Shown: piece after piece, positions 1 through 11,031 of the stretch | Layout of the letters: each line of letters starts with the position of its first letter | Numbering within the stretch: position 1 is the stretch's first letter | Source: Spinacia oleracea | Lineage: Eukaryota; Streptophyta; Magnoliopsida; Caryophyllales; Amaranthaceae | NCBI RefSeq assembly: GCF_020520425.1 | Contig: NC_079492.1 | Coordinates: 113,557,157-113,621,156 of the forward strand | Direction of reading: 5' to 3' | Length of the DNA stretch: 64,000 nt | Position numbers and translations under genes: made by a program | The notes under the pieces: generated by a model | Database searches by the model: none | Told to the model about the DNA's origin: nothing | Seen by the model: the letters and a program-made list of their open reading frames with translations, nothing else

Positions 1-704
1 GCCTTCTTATGAACATAACGTAAGAGTAGTCATCTTATTATGTGAAGAGGTATTTCTCGGTGTCAGAGTTCAACTGATCAAATAAACAGATAATCATAGC
101 GTATGATTCATCTGAGCACGGCCACGCATTTTACAGTTTGTAGCTCCCCGAGTGGCCTTGTACAACTTTTGGCATCTCATCCCGATTTATGGGAGGATTA
201 TTCCAATCTTGTGATCTTGCGGTTAGACTTTGTTTGATAGGTGATTACCTGAGCGTTGTCGTTATAGTCTCCTTTTATGGTGCGACGGTTGACAACTTCA
301 AAGTAACCAGTTCTCAAACAAGTAATCTCAAATATATCACTCAGGTATTGAGGATTAGTGTCTAATAAGATAATTAAATTTACTTATGACAGATTTTCAT
401 CTCTTACAGTAAAGTTTCATAGGTCTGTCCGATACTAGTCCTATCAAGTAAGTATCTATGAAAATGATTGCGACATTCCATGTCCACATAGTTCAAGAAA
501 AAAACTACTAGTCATCTTGTATATTCTAGCCGTCTAGCGTTTTCTATGCGTTCACCTTTATAGAAAACTTCCGACCATGGACCATTTTCAACTTTTGACA
601 TTCAAGTTCACTTGATAGGCATTTCTTAGTCACATGACTTGTCCTGACAGTCTATCTTGAATATATTGTCCAATTGAAAGGACTCTTCATTTAATACTAA
701 ACAA
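1..704 (-). mobile_element. Antisense fragment of a Copia element, 3' non-coding region
   Basis: Read on the minus strand, this stretch aligns by eye with the region between gag-pol and the 3' LTR of the Copia elements at 12831-23383 and 43075-53643 (compare 21230-21960). Shared blocks include the segments around GACTGTCAGGAC and GAACTTGAATGTCAAA. It is visibly more diverged than those two are from each other, so it is an older copy. The same fragment resumes after the LINE at 5763, which shows that the LINE inserted into it. The left part of this copy lies outside the window. Confidence 0.85.
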
Positions 705-816
705 AGATTAAATGGAATAATCTGAAATTAGACTCAAGAAAACTTTTCTTCTCTCTCAAGAAATGCTGTCGGCGCACGTTTAGGGTGTTCAGCTAACGTG
801 AACCGTTTCGCCATTA

Positions 817-2253
817 ATGGGAGGGAGGAAGAAGCTTCACTCTAACAAAACTAATCAGGAAGGTTTGCCATCTTCTTCTGGTAATCAAAATCGGTCGAAT
901 AATGCCATGAGAGGGGTTGGGGGTCTGAACTCGACCTCTGGGTTGAATTCTGGGTTTCCCCCTTCAACTGGATTTCAAGCTGCTTCTTCTATGGAGATGT
1001 TACAGGAGACAACAGCGGCACGCATAAGGAGAGTAGCTCTTTCTCTTGAACGAAGTATTGAGAATCAAGCTAGAGGGGAGGAGATTGTTGATACCTCTAA
1101 TATAGATCCAAAATTCCTTCCTCATCCAAGTACTGGACCTGTCACTCGTGAGTTGCTTGAGGTGATTGCGGAGTATCAGAGAGCTTCTGGTCAGCATGCT
1201 CCAGTTAATCGGAGATTGGAGATGGAACAACCTGAGAAGCCTACGTCGTGGTCCTCTGTTGTTGCAGGGTCGAAACTTGCAGGTAAAGGAGTTCCTCTCT
1301 CTTTTATTGCTCCTGTTATTAAGGATGGAAAGAATGTGATTAAGTTGCAACCCTCAGAATTGGATAAATTGAATGAGCACTGGCAGCAATCTATTGTGTT
1401 GTATGTTGTAGGATATACCCCTACTATAGCTTCTTTGTCTAAGTATGTTGCTGCAAATTGGTCCTATGTGAGCATGCCTAAGATTTTTCTTCATGACGAT
1501 GGATATTTTGTGGTGAAATTCATGTCTATGGATGATAAGAATGCAGTGTTAGCAGATGGTCCTCACCTTTTCTTTGGCAAGGCCATGATTATTAAGCCAT
1601 GGAAGGCAAACTTTGATTTCTGTGAAGAAATTCTTAGGGTGATTCCCATTTGGGTGAAGTTCCCTAATCTTCCTCTCAATTGTTGGAGTTCTGACTCGTT
1701 GAGTAGGATAGGTAGCAGCTTGGGTGTTCCTTTATTTGCTGATGCTTGCACAACTAGACAGGACAGAATCTCTTTTGCCAGAGTTTTAATCGAAATGGAT
1801 GTCACTTTGGCATTGCCTGATTGTGTCTGGATAGAAGATGAGCTAGGTAAACTGATGAAACAACAGGTTGTTTATGATTGGACTCCCCCCTTTTGTAAAT
1901 CCTGCAACAAGGTGGGGCATGACTGTGCTAAGACAGCTCCTGTGAAACCAAAGCAGGTTGTGAAACCAAAGAGAGTTTGGGTGCAAAAGAAGGTTCAACC
2001 AGTGAACCCTGTTCCTGCTGCTGCTCAAGTTGTCACTCCTTGTAATCAAGGTCTTCCTACTCCAGACTCAAACACTGGATGGAAGGTTGTTACCAGGAAG
2101 ACTCAGAGCAAGGGAGGTGGTACAGCTGTGGGAGTAGAGAACTCTTTTGCTGTGTTGGAACAAGAGTCTGATGAGGACTTATCTGATTGTGAGGGAGATG
2201 AGAATGTTGGGAATGGGGTAGTTGGTTTTGGAAAAGATCCTCCTAATCCATGA
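817..2253 (+). CDS. LINE ORF1 protein, gag-like nucleic-acid-binding protein (DUF4283 plus zinc knuckle)
   Basis: A 478-residue first ORF of the LINE. In plant L1 elements this protein binds the element RNA and acts as its chaperone in the ribonucleoprotein particle. The N-terminal ~150 residues are Ser/Asn-rich and probably disordered. Residues about 180-350 resemble the DUF4283 (RRM-like) domain of plant LINE ORF1, with the typical segments IPIWVKFPNLPLNCW and WTPPFCKSCNKVGHDC. The knuckle is C-x2-C-x4-H-x-C, with the last Cys closer to His than in the classic CCHC. The C-terminal tail is acidic. The start at 817 is the first ATG after the short leader; the stop overlaps the ORF2 start as ATGA, suggesting termination-reinitiation for ORF2. 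The family assignment is by motif only. Confidence 0.9.
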   Translation: MGGRKKLHSNKTNQEGLPSSSGNQNRSNNAMRGVGGLNSTSGLNSGFPPSTGFQAASSMEMLQETTAARIRRVALSLERSIENQARGEEIVDTSNIDPKFLPHPSTGPVTRELLEVIAEYQRASGQHAPVNRRLEMEQPEKPTSWSSVVAGSKLAGKGVPLSFIAPVIKDGKNVIKLQPSELDKLNEHWQQSIVLYVVGYTPTIASLSKYVAANWSYVSMPKIFLHDDGYFVVKFMSMDDKNAVLADGPHLFFGKAMIIKPWKANFDFCEEILRVIPIWVKFPNLPLNCWSSDSLSRIGSSLGVPLFADACTTRQDRISFARVLIEMDVTLALPDCVWIEDELGKLMKQQVVYDWTPPFCKSCNKVGHDCAKTAPVKPKQVVKPKRVWVQKKVQPVNPVPAAAQVVTPCNQGLPTPDSNTGWKVVTRKTQSKGGGTAVGVENSFAVLEQESDEDLSDCEGDENVGNGVVGFGKDPPNP

Positions 2254-5200
2254 ATATCTGTACTTGGAACATAAGAGGGCTTAATGAGCCTCTCAAAGCT
2301 AATGAAGTTAGGAGGTTCCTTAATAATCATAGTATTCATGTAGTAGCTTTATTAGAAACAAGAGTAAGGCTTGGAAATAAGGAGAAGGTTCAGAAGAGAT
2401 TTGGGGGGGTTTGGACTTGGTTCTGCAACTATCCTCACTCTCCAAAAGGTAGAATATGGGTTGGTTGGAGGACTGCTGATGTGGACTTACAGATTCTTAG
2501 TAGTTCCTCTCAAAATGTTCATTGTTGGATCCACACTAAGGACCATAGATTTTCTTCTTTCTTTACTGCTGTTTATGGCTTGCATAGTGTAGGGCATAGG
2601 CAAGCTTTGTGGGATGAGTTGAACCATCTGAGTACTAGTAGTTCAGCTAGTCCTTGGCTGGTTGCTGGTGACTTCAATTCTATTCTTTATTCTGGGGATA
2701 GAATTAATGGAAATGCTGTGAGTAATGCAGAAACTAGGGATTTTAATCAATGTATTTCAGATTGTGACCTAAATGAACTGCATAGCACTGGATGGTTTTT
2801 TTCTTGGTCTAGCAAGGGTACAGATGACCCTAGAGTATGGAGCAGGATTGACAGGGCATTTGGAAACATGAAGTGGATGGACTCTTTTTCTGAGTTGTCT
2901 ACTAAATACTTGAATCCTTCCTTATCTGATCATTCTCCTATTATCATTCCTTGCATTACTAACCCTTCTTCTGGTGGGAGACCTTTCAAATTTTTGAACT
3001 ATTTAGCAGATCACTCCTCTTTTGAGAGTATTATGGGTGAGTGCTGGAATAGAGAGGATAGGGGTAGACCAATGGCTCAAATCTGGTTTAAGCTGAATAG
3101 AGTTAAGCACAAGCTAAAGGTATTACATAAGGAGGAGTTTTCTCATACAGCTGAGAAAATTGAGTATTATAGAAGTGAGTTAGACAATTTGCAAACTCAG
3201 ATGAGGAGTGATAACAGTCCTCACTTGCTTAGTACTGAAAAAGAGCTTATTTGCAATCTCAGAAAGTGGTTAGCTATTGAAGAACAAGCTCTTAAGCAGA
3301 AGTCTAGGGTTCAGTGGGTTAAAGTGGGAGATTCTAACCACCAGTTCTTTTACTCTGCTATGAAAGAGAGATTCTGTATAAATAAAGTGCATCTGCTTCA
3401 TGGAGATGGGGGAGTGGAGATCACTGATCTTACTGAGATTCAGTCCAAGATCATTGATTTCTATAAACAGCTTCTGGGTTCAGCTGCTTCTTCTCTGCCT
3501 GGCTTGGATGTGCCTACTATCAGAAATGGAAATGTCTTATCTTCTGATTCTAGGGCTTTGCTTTGCTTGCCTGTTACTGTAGGTGAAATTGATGATGCTT
3601 TGGCTAGCATTGACTCTTCCAAAGCCCCAGGTTTGGATGGTTTCAACTCATTCTTCTTTAAGAAAAGTTGGCCTATTATAAAACATGATATATATAGAGC
3701 AGTGATGGATTTCTTTAATTCTGGTTTTTTGTATGGCAAGTTTAACTGTACTGCAGTGACTTTGGTCCCTAAAGTCCCATGTCCTACTTCTGTTACTCAG
3801 TTTAGGCCCATTGCTTGTTGTTCTACCATGTACAAGATTATTTCTAAAATCTTGACTGTTAGGCTTCAAAGGGTGGTGTCTGAAGTGGTTTCTGAATATC
3901 AAGCTGGTTTTGTGCCAGGTAGGAACATATCTGATAACATTATTGTTGCAACTGAGCTGATTAGGGGATATAATAGGGCTCATATGTCCCCTAGGTGTAT
4001 GGTTAAGGTAGATTTGAGAAAAGCATATGATTCTGTTGAATGGCCTTTTCTCTTCATGGTGTTACAGGAGCTTGGCTTCCCTGGGCAGTTCATTCAGTGG
4101 GTGCACTCCTGTGTTACTTCTGTGAGCTATTCAATTCTTGTTAATGGCAAACCTATGCTGCCTTTTCCTGCAAAGAAAGGCCTTAGACAAGGGGACCCTC
4201 TCTCTCCTTTCTTGTTTGCCATTTGCATGGAGTATCTGAGTAGATGTATGAAGAACTTGGCTATCAATCCTGATTTCAATTATCATCCTAAATGTGAGAA
4301 GATCAAGCTCACTCATCTCATGTTTGCAGATGATTTGTTGCTTTTTGCTAGAGGTGACATTATCTCCCTGCAGCTTATGTTTAAAGCTTTTTCCTGTTTT
4401 TCTCAAGCTTCTGGGTTGGAAGCTAATATGGAGAAAACTGAGATCTATTTTTCTGGTGTACCTCAGTGGGAACAAGATGCAATTATGGTTTCTCTTGGTA
4501 TTTCTAAAGGCAGTCTTCCTTTTAAATACTTAGGAGTTCCACTTTCTAGTGCCAAACTTACCATTAACCAGTGTAAACCTCTCATTGATAAATTCTACTC
4601 TAGAGTTTCTTCTTGGGTTGCTAAGAAATTGTCCTATGCTGGAAGGTTACAGTTGGTGAAGGTGATCTTGTTTAGCCTTCAAACCTACTGGAGCCAAATA
4701 TTTATGCTCCCTAAAAAGGTTCTCAGAGAGATAGAAAGAATTTGTAGGACCTATCTGTGGACTGGTGACACCAAAACCTCTAGGAAAGCTCCCATTGCTT
4801 GGGATTCAGTGTGTAAACCTAGAGTTGCTGGTGGGCAAAATGTGAAAAACTTCCATCTTTGGAACAAAGCTGCTATTCTGAAACTTTTGTGGGCTTTGGC
4901 TTTCAAACCTGATGCTCTATGGGTTAAATGGGTCAATGCATACTATATCAAGGGCAAGGATTTGTTCACCATGGCTCTGCCAGGTTCTGCTTCTTGGGTT
5001 CTTAAGAAGATTTGGGGGTGTAGAGATTTGCTGGATAGGGATCCTATGTGCAAGCAACTGTTTTTTGCTACTGGTGGTTACTCTATCAAGAAGATGTACC
5101 TATGTTTGTTGGGTCAGTTTCCTAAAGTTCAGTGGAGGAGAGTGGTTTGTAATAACTTTGCTAGCCCTAAAAGTCTTTTCATTTTGTGGCTTGCTGTTCA

Positions 5201-5603
5201 TGGGAGGCTTTCTACCAAAGACAGACTCATGCAGTGGGGCATAGCTACTGATGGTGTTTGCAGTTTATGTGGTGTTGATCCAGAATCAGTGCAGCACTTG
5301 TTCTTTCAGTGTTCTTATGCTAGACAAGTCTGGCAGAAATTCCTACAGATTCTGAATATCAATAGGAGCAGCCAAGCTTTTGATCAGGAGCTCCAATTTG
5401 CTATGAGAATGAGTAAAAAATGTACTGCTGTGAGCAAACTTCTCCTTGCTGGTTTTGCTGAAGCAGTTTATTGCCTGTGGATTCAAAGGAATCAAAGAGT
5501 CTTTGCTGGTCATGTTCAATCAGCTGAGCAAATTGTTAAAGAAATTGTGTTTAAGGTTGCTTGCAGATGTAGAGATTCAGACATTGCTTTGTTGCTGTAT
5601 TAG
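2250..5603 (+). CDS. LINE ORF2 polyprotein: APE-type endonuclease, reverse transcriptase, zf-RVT
   Basis: An 1117-residue enzyme that nicks the target and copies the LINE RNA. Order of domains: exonuclease-endonuclease-phosphatase fold at about 1-230 (N7, E36, GDFN with D141, SDH at D227-H228); reverse transcriptase at about 450-760 (SSKAPGLDGF, RPIACCSTMYKI, QAGFVPGRN, D588 in KVDLRKAYDS, RQGDPLSPFLF, catalytic FADD with D694 and D695); and a zf-RVT zinc-binding module near 960-1050 ending in CSLCG...HLFFQC. There is no RNase H domain, unlike the LINE at 56961-59979, so the two belong to different L1 lineages. All catalytic residues I looked for are present and the frame is intact. Translation probably depends on ORF1 termination because the start overlaps its stop. 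Confidence 0.95.
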   Translation: MNICTWNIRGLNEPLKANEVRRFLNNHSIHVVALLETRVRLGNKEKVQKRFGGVWTWFCNYPHSPKGRIWVGWRTADVDLQILSSSSQNVHCWIHTKDHRFSSFFTAVYGLHSVGHRQALWDELNHLSTSSSASPWLVAGDFNSILYSGDRINGNAVSNAETRDFNQCISDCDLNELHSTGWFFSWSSKGTDDPRVWSRIDRAFGNMKWMDSFSELSTKYLNPSLSDHSPIIIPCITNPSSGGRPFKFLNYLADHSSFESIMGECWNREDRGRPMAQIWFKLNRVKHKLKVLHKEEFSHTAEKIEYYRSELDNLQTQMRSDNSPHLLSTEKELICNLRKWLAIEEQALKQKSRVQWVKVGDSNHQFFYSAMKERFCINKVHLLHGDGGVEITDLTEIQSKIIDFYKQLLGSAASSLPGLDVPTIRNGNVLSSDSRALLCLPVTVGEIDDALASIDSSKAPGLDGFNSFFFKKSWPIIKHDIYRAVMDFFNSGFLYGKFNCTAVTLVPKVPCPTSVTQFRPIACCSTMYKIISKILTVRLQRVVSEVVSEYQAGFVPGRNISDNIIVATELIRGYNRAHMSPRCMVKVDLRKAYDSVEWPFLFMVLQELGFPGQFIQWVHSCVTSVSYSILVNGKPMLPFPAKKGLRQGDPLSPFLFAICMEYLSRCMKNLAINPDFNYHPKCEKIKLTHLMFADDLLLFARGDIISLQLMFKAFSCFSQASGLEANMEKTEIYFSGVPQWEQDAIMVSLGISKGSLPFKYLGVPLSSAKLTINQCKPLIDKFYSRVSSWVAKKLSYAGRLQLVKVILFSLQTYWSQIFMLPKKVLREIERICRTYLWTGDTKTSRKAPIAWDSVCKPRVAGGQNVKNFHLWNKAAILKLLWALAFKPDALWVKWVNAYYIKGKDLFTMALPGSASWVLKKIWGCRDLLDRDPMCKQLFFATGGYSIKKMYLCLLGQFPKVQWRRVVCNNFASPKSLFILWLAVHGRLSTKDRLMQWGIATDGVCSLCGVDPESVQHLFFQCSYARQVWQKFLQILNINRSSQAFDQELQFAMRMSKKCTAVSKLLLAGFAEAVYCLWIQRNQRVFAGHVQSAEQIVKEIVFKVACRCRDSDIALLLY

Positions 5604-5748
5604 GCCTGTTGCTGTCAGGTTCTAGTTTAGGTGGTTTTGTTTTGTTCCTGTTGGGGAACTAGTGCTCCAGTTGTTCTGGTGCTTGTAATCTTTGAGCTGT
5701 TGCTCTTTCCTTTTGGTTTATAAAATTTTTATTTGCCAAAAAAAAAAA
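5604..5748 (+). other. LINE 3' UTR and poly(A) tail
   Basis: About 135 bases that are T- and G-rich, followed by a run of 11 A (5738-5748) that touches the 3' target-site duplication. No clear AATAAA signal is present; ATAAAA occurs about 15 bases before the tail. Confidence 0.8.
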
Positions 5749-5762
5749 GATTAAATGGAATA

Positions 5763-6380
5763 TGAAAACACATTTCATATATGATAAATGTTCGAATCGA
5801 ATGTTTTACAACCATGGGCCTCTAACCCAACTTTAAAATGATTAATGGAATTCAAAACTATGTTTGATTTCCAGTGCCACAATGTGAGTGTTGCTTATCA
5901 CTTGTTGCATAGGTTTAGTTATCATGCTTTGCCAATCTTAATATCATTTTCATCGAATGCATGCCTTTCGAGATAGGATGATAAGATCTTTTGAGTATGT
6001 TTATTTTGTGATCTAGTCTTCTTGCTTCAATAGTGGTTCTACACATTTTTCAATGAAGAACCATCAATTCAGAAGACATGTTTACAACCATGGGCCTCTA
6101 ACCCAACTTTAAAACGATTAACGGAATTCAAAACTATGTTTGATTTCCAGTGCCACAATGTGACTGTTGCTTATCACTTGTTGCATAGGTTTAGTTATCA
6201 TGTTTTGCCAATCTTAATATCATTTTCATCGAATGCATGCCTTTCGAGATAGGATGATAAGATCTTTTGAGTATGTTTATTTTGTGATCTAGTCTTCTTG
6301 CTTCAATAGTAGTTCTACACATTTTTCAATGAAGAACCATCAATTCAGAAGACATGTGATTCACATAAGTTCAGCGAAGA
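5763..6380 (-). pseudogene. Degenerate Copia RNase H C-terminus and 3' UTR, antisense
   Basis: The minus strand continues the Copia fragment seen at 1-704. Its conceptual translation, with frameshifts, resembles the end of Copia pol: pieces such as ITKPMQQ and THIVALEIKH correspond to LTKPLPQ and HTAAMGIKH of element A, and DHKINILKRSYH corresponds to the RNase H tail. It carries several stops and shifts and is not functional. The fragment is also internally duplicated (5805-6356). Confidence 0.75.
5805..6356. repeat. 276-bp tandem duplication inside the Copia remnant
   Basis: Two adjacent copies, 5805-6080 and 6081-6356, differ at only a few positions. The unit spans the degenerate RNase H tail and the start of the 3' UTR, so it arose after the Copia fragment was in place. 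Confidence 0.9.
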
Positions 6381-7577
6381 ACTCATAATTAAGGGTTTAT
6401 ATTGTTGTATTTTAGCTTATAAGGGTTTATATTGTTGTATTTTATATTATAGTATTGACTAATAAACAGAGATTTGGGATAATATGTATCCCCATTGGTG
6501 ATGGGACGGTCGGACGGATTAGAATTTATGGAAGTTAAGAACACTCGGCCATATATAGTCACTTTTAAATAATTTATCAATATTTTAGGTAATTGAATCA
6601 ATTATAATAATAAATATATGTCGATATATTCAAAAGCTAACGTCAAAGTAAGGTAAATGATTAATTAATTATACGAGTTTAGGGATGTCAGATTGTCATA
6701 GGGGCGGTTTTTGGAAGAACACCCCAATTTGTGCCCCCAAGTGAGCGAGGATGAACGAAAGTTTGTTGGGTGATGGAAAAAAAAAAATCCGCCGTCGGTG
6801 ACGGGCGAGAATTAATTTTAGTTTGGATCTTTATTAATTATGAACATCAACATTTTTTTTACTACTAACTACATATTATAGTATTTTAAATGTTTATTTA
6901 CTCTATTTACTCTAATAAGAAGAATCAAATACTCTATAATAATATAGTTTTACAATTCAAAACTCTTACACCAAAAGAAAGTCAAATCTAAGGGTGGATT
7001 TTAGGTGGATCTGGATATCGGGCCAATGATGGAGTGGAGATAAATTTTATTTTGTACCTCGCGAACGAGTTGCGAGGAGGGATGGTCGGATGGGTCGCGG
7101 TACCCATCATGGGTCGCGGGTATGGGGATGAAATTTTTAGGTGGATCAGGGATGGAGGGACCATCCTCCGCACCAGCCTCGTCCCACTTCAAAAACATCC
7201 CTGGCTATATAAAGTAGATGTTGGAGATGTTAAGTGATGAGGTAAAAAGTGGGACGAGTGTCGGGTGAGTAAGACTATGAAAGTAAACAACTAGAGAAAA
7301 ATAGTTTATGTTTGATACGGGTGATGGCATGGACTATGATGAAATAATTTTATCTACACGCATCATTATTTATTTTAACTTTTTTGAAAAATAAGACATC
7401 GAATGGAGCAATAACGTACGGATCTATTTATCATTAACTTAATTCGAATAATATCTATAAGATATATTTAGATGATCATTCTCTACATCTATAGTTTAGA
7501 TTTCATGCATTCAAATTTAATACTTCGTACTACGTGTGATATAATGTAAATCGTGCATCGCACGTGTGCTATACTAG
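6381..7577 (+). mobile_element. Helitron-family unit H0 (3' part, 5' end not found)
   Basis: A non-coding, non-autonomous element. It ends in a short hairpin CGTGC-ATC-GCACG (7552-7564), then CTAG at 7574-7577, which is the classic plant Helitron 3' end. Positions about 6490-7570 match 24410-25350 over nearly their whole length (shared blocks near GGGGATGTCAG, AAAGTTTG..GGGTGA and GGGGATGAAATTT), so H0 and H2 are the same family. A direct repeat of about 30 bp lies at 6391-6440. I found no TC...AAAAG 5' end, so this copy is truncated. Confidence 0.7.
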
Positions 7578-10500
7578 TCTATCTATATAATATACTAAAA
7601 GAGAGGAAATCAATGTGGTGATGAAAAATGTCACTCGATGATTGGGCTCTCTTATAAATTACAACAAGTAATTAAAATTAATAATTTAAATTTAAGTTGT
7701 CTTATTTAAGGAAAAATATGCACTAGAGAAAATATTATTGTTTGTCAATATACAGTAAATCTTAAAGATTCTGTTGATAATAAATATTCTAAAAATACTA
7801 AATAAAAAAAGAAAATGTAAAGATATAAATAGTGAATATTATAATCCCGTGCTTATATAAACGTTATGTAAATATAGCTTATAATCTAATTAAATTATAT
7901 CGTAATAAGAGTGTATGTTAAACTGCTTATATATAAAATTGTCAATTTTTATTTTTCTTGACATATAAATCATCAATGTTCAATATTATTATTTAGATTA
8001 TATTTCGTGTTTATGTAAACAGATAGGAGAGAGAAAGAGAGAGAGCAGTTATCTGATTAATATCAATTTATTATATAAGTAGTTTAACCGTGCTTATGTT
8101 AAAAACTCTTACGATTAGAAAATATAGATTAATACTCTTACGATATAATTTATGTTAAACTACCATTAGTATATAAAGTGTTTATTAACATAAGGAGTGT
8201 TTGGAATATATACTCCGTATTTACTTAAATCAATAAAAGGTAGTTTTAATCTCCTTGATCTAATTTTTTCACACTTAGAACATACGAAGTACTTCATAGT
8301 ATCTCCTTGATTTAAGTATGTACTGTGGTATTTTTTTTTTGTATAAATATAAATTAAAATAAGTAAATGAAAGATGAAGATAGAATAAAACATATGCTAC
8401 TATCCATAACAACTAAAATTTTGTTCAGGAATACAGAATGCACAAATTTTTTATTTACAAGTGGTGTACAATAAATATTGTACATCGAAGTAAAGTTGAC
8501 TTAAAATGCTTAAAAGTTATCTTTATATATGTAAAATTTATCTATATTTTAATGATAAAAAATTTCATTTTAATAAAAAATAGTTCTTTAAAATCATTAA
8601 TAATGTTACAAAATCACTAACTATGTAAAAGTTACAAAATCTAGGTAAAAGGTACAAAAGAAGTGGGTAAAGTTATCCTGATGTACAAAAATTTATTGTA
8701 AACCTTGTACAAGACATTTTGTAGAAAATTTGGAATCATAAAACAACATTTCTCGCATCATTTTCCAACAAAACCACGAATACTCTATCAAAAAAATTAT
8801 AATTTATTAGATGAGATTATTTGAGCTTAATTTTTTCAATAACTAAACAATTCGTTAATATAATATACCCATGTAAAGATTGGGTGCAATAGCAAAAAAT
8901 TAAGCTTCAAATAATCATCATTATTGAATTAAAATGTTATTTTTACTCCATTGGTTATACTACAGTCAATTGTTAAACAATCTCACGTGTAATTGCACTC
9001 ATTACAATCAATAATACAAAATTTCTATAGCCAAAATTTTTATTTTTCACACACCCATAGATTTCTAATTATGTCTTTTAAATTATTTAATAAAGTTGTC
9101 AATTTGTGAAATAAAATATAAAGCTTGCATTGCAATGCAATGAATAACTAAATTTGTGACCAAAGAAATAAATTTTAGCGTATTGCGAATTAGAACTATT
9201 TTTTAATACGAAATAATTGATAATCTTTAAGAGGATATTTTCCAAAATACTATGATAACCACTAACGGGTAATAAACTCTTAGCAAGGTGATCGCGTGAG
9301 AAAACATTAGTATAGTATATATTATTTTTTATTTCCAAAAGAATTTACAATATTCTTAATCTTCTTTACCATCACAAAATATGGAGCATTATTTTGCCCA
9401 TTTTGGGCTTTTTATTTGGTATGATACTAGGCAACCTATTGGTTTTACAATATATTAATTAGTCACTCCTTTGGAGAGGGTTTTGATTGTATGGTTAGTC
9501 CACTCATTTGGAAAGATATTTGGTTCCAATTTAGATATAAGATTGCCTTAGAAATCCAAATGAATACTACGTATAATATAGACCATGTACATATTTTTTT
9601 TTTAAATGGAGTAGATATTTTTAAAAATAAAAATAAAGTGTAGGACACTATGAGTTCACACGTGACATTACTGATGTGTCTTTTAGTATACTACTTATAT
9701 TTATTGATGACAAATATTTATTTCAAAGACTAATTTTTCATACTTGGGTAACCCTTTCTTTTATTGATTGTATGATTTTTCAAAGACTGATTCTAAAATA
9801 AGTGAAAAATAAGGTGAATAGAACAAAGTCTTAATATAGAGCCATAGAGGGTGTTGCTAACAGTAGATATTTTTAACGTACACTTACATCTCTACTAGAA
9901 CATTGAATTAGAAACATCTCACTACCAAACATTGTTATTTCCTTTGCTTACAAAAAGCAAAGAAATACATTATTTCTTGACTTTGTAAACTTTATGAAAA
10001 ATATATGATTTCCTTATTAATTTTTGGAAAAGATAATTTCCTTATAATATTAGAAAAAGAAGATTATTCTTTATTGTTTAATTTACTATGTATAATTATA
10101 TGCATTTTGCTTAAATAAATCTATAAAATATAGTATTGTAATTTTTTTTTAATAAAGAGAGTAGTATTAGATATTTTTAAAAAATTTAATATCATCATAT
10201 CCACTATTGTAAATTCTTTTTGGGTAAGTTGTTATGGAAAACATGACATTTCAATTATTCGCTTAACTTGAATTTATTAGATTCAATATGAATATTTTTA
10301 GTTGGGTTTACTTCCTATTCTAAGTAAGGAAGCTTTTGGTTTAACCATCTTAGCACAAGTCAATCCGAGTCATTCTAAGTAAGCTATTTTTACCAGGTTT
10401 ATGGGTACGTAAGAAGATAAAGTGGTTAGTCGGATCATGGGTGGGTAACAATGGTAATTGGTAAGCATGAATAAGACAAGTGTTAGATTCTATGGATACA

Positions 10501-11031
10501 TAGGCATGTGGTGTAACAAGAACAATTGTATATGTTGTTCACGGACAATACGTATGATTTCCAAAAATGAAAAAACCTACTTTTATAATGCTTAGTGTAA
10601 TTTATTTATTTATTAATTATAATACCATGGGTCAAGCCTTAGGAGTCGGTGCTCCAGTGGACCAACTCCAAAGTTTATATGGATCATGTTTAATGTTTTA
10701 TAAAAATCATATATACAGTTTTGTTACTCAAAATTGGAACACTTTATTTTTATTACGTACATATAGTTCTTATTACAATCAAACATTTTATTAGGGTAAA
10801 GAAATTGGTTATAATAATATATTTGACTCTCCCGATTTATGCCCTTATTCAGGAAAAAATTAGATAAAATAAATTAAATACAAATAGCGTAGTTATATAT
10901 TGATTAATATTGCGAATTTACAACAATGTAATGATTAATTGTTAATGCATAGAGCAACCCTATTATTTTAGATTTAAAAAAATATCAATATTATGAATAT
11001 TAAATCGTGCATCGCACGGGTATTATACTAG
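7578..11031 (+). mobile_element. Non-autonomous Helitron H1
   Basis: Starts with TCTATCTATATAATATAC directly after the CTAG of H0 and ends with the hairpin CGTGC-ATC-GCACG (11007-11019) and CTAG at 11028-11031. TC at the start, a GC hairpin about ten bases from the end and CTAG are the diagnostic Helitron termini. The first ~75 bases closely match the start of H2 at 11032. The 3.45-kb interior is very AT-rich and has no Rep/helicase coding sequence or convincing ORF. It depends on an autonomous partner elsewhere. Confidence 0.75.

Larger units (their letters stand above)
720..5748 (+). mobile_element. Full-length L1-type LINE retrotransposon with intact ORF1 and ORF2
   Basis: A non-LTR retrotransposon of about 5.0 kb. 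It has a short 5' UTR of about 97 bp, ORF1, ORF2 overlapping by ATGA, a 3' UTR of about 135 bp and a run of 11 A. The 15-bp string AGATTAAATGGAATA is present at 705-719 and again at 5748-5762, directly after the A-run. This is the target-site duplication expected from target-primed reverse transcription. Both ORFs are free of stops and frameshifts and the duplication is perfect, so the insertion looks recent and the element could be active. It lies in an old antisense Copia fragment that continues on both sides. Confidence 0.95.
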
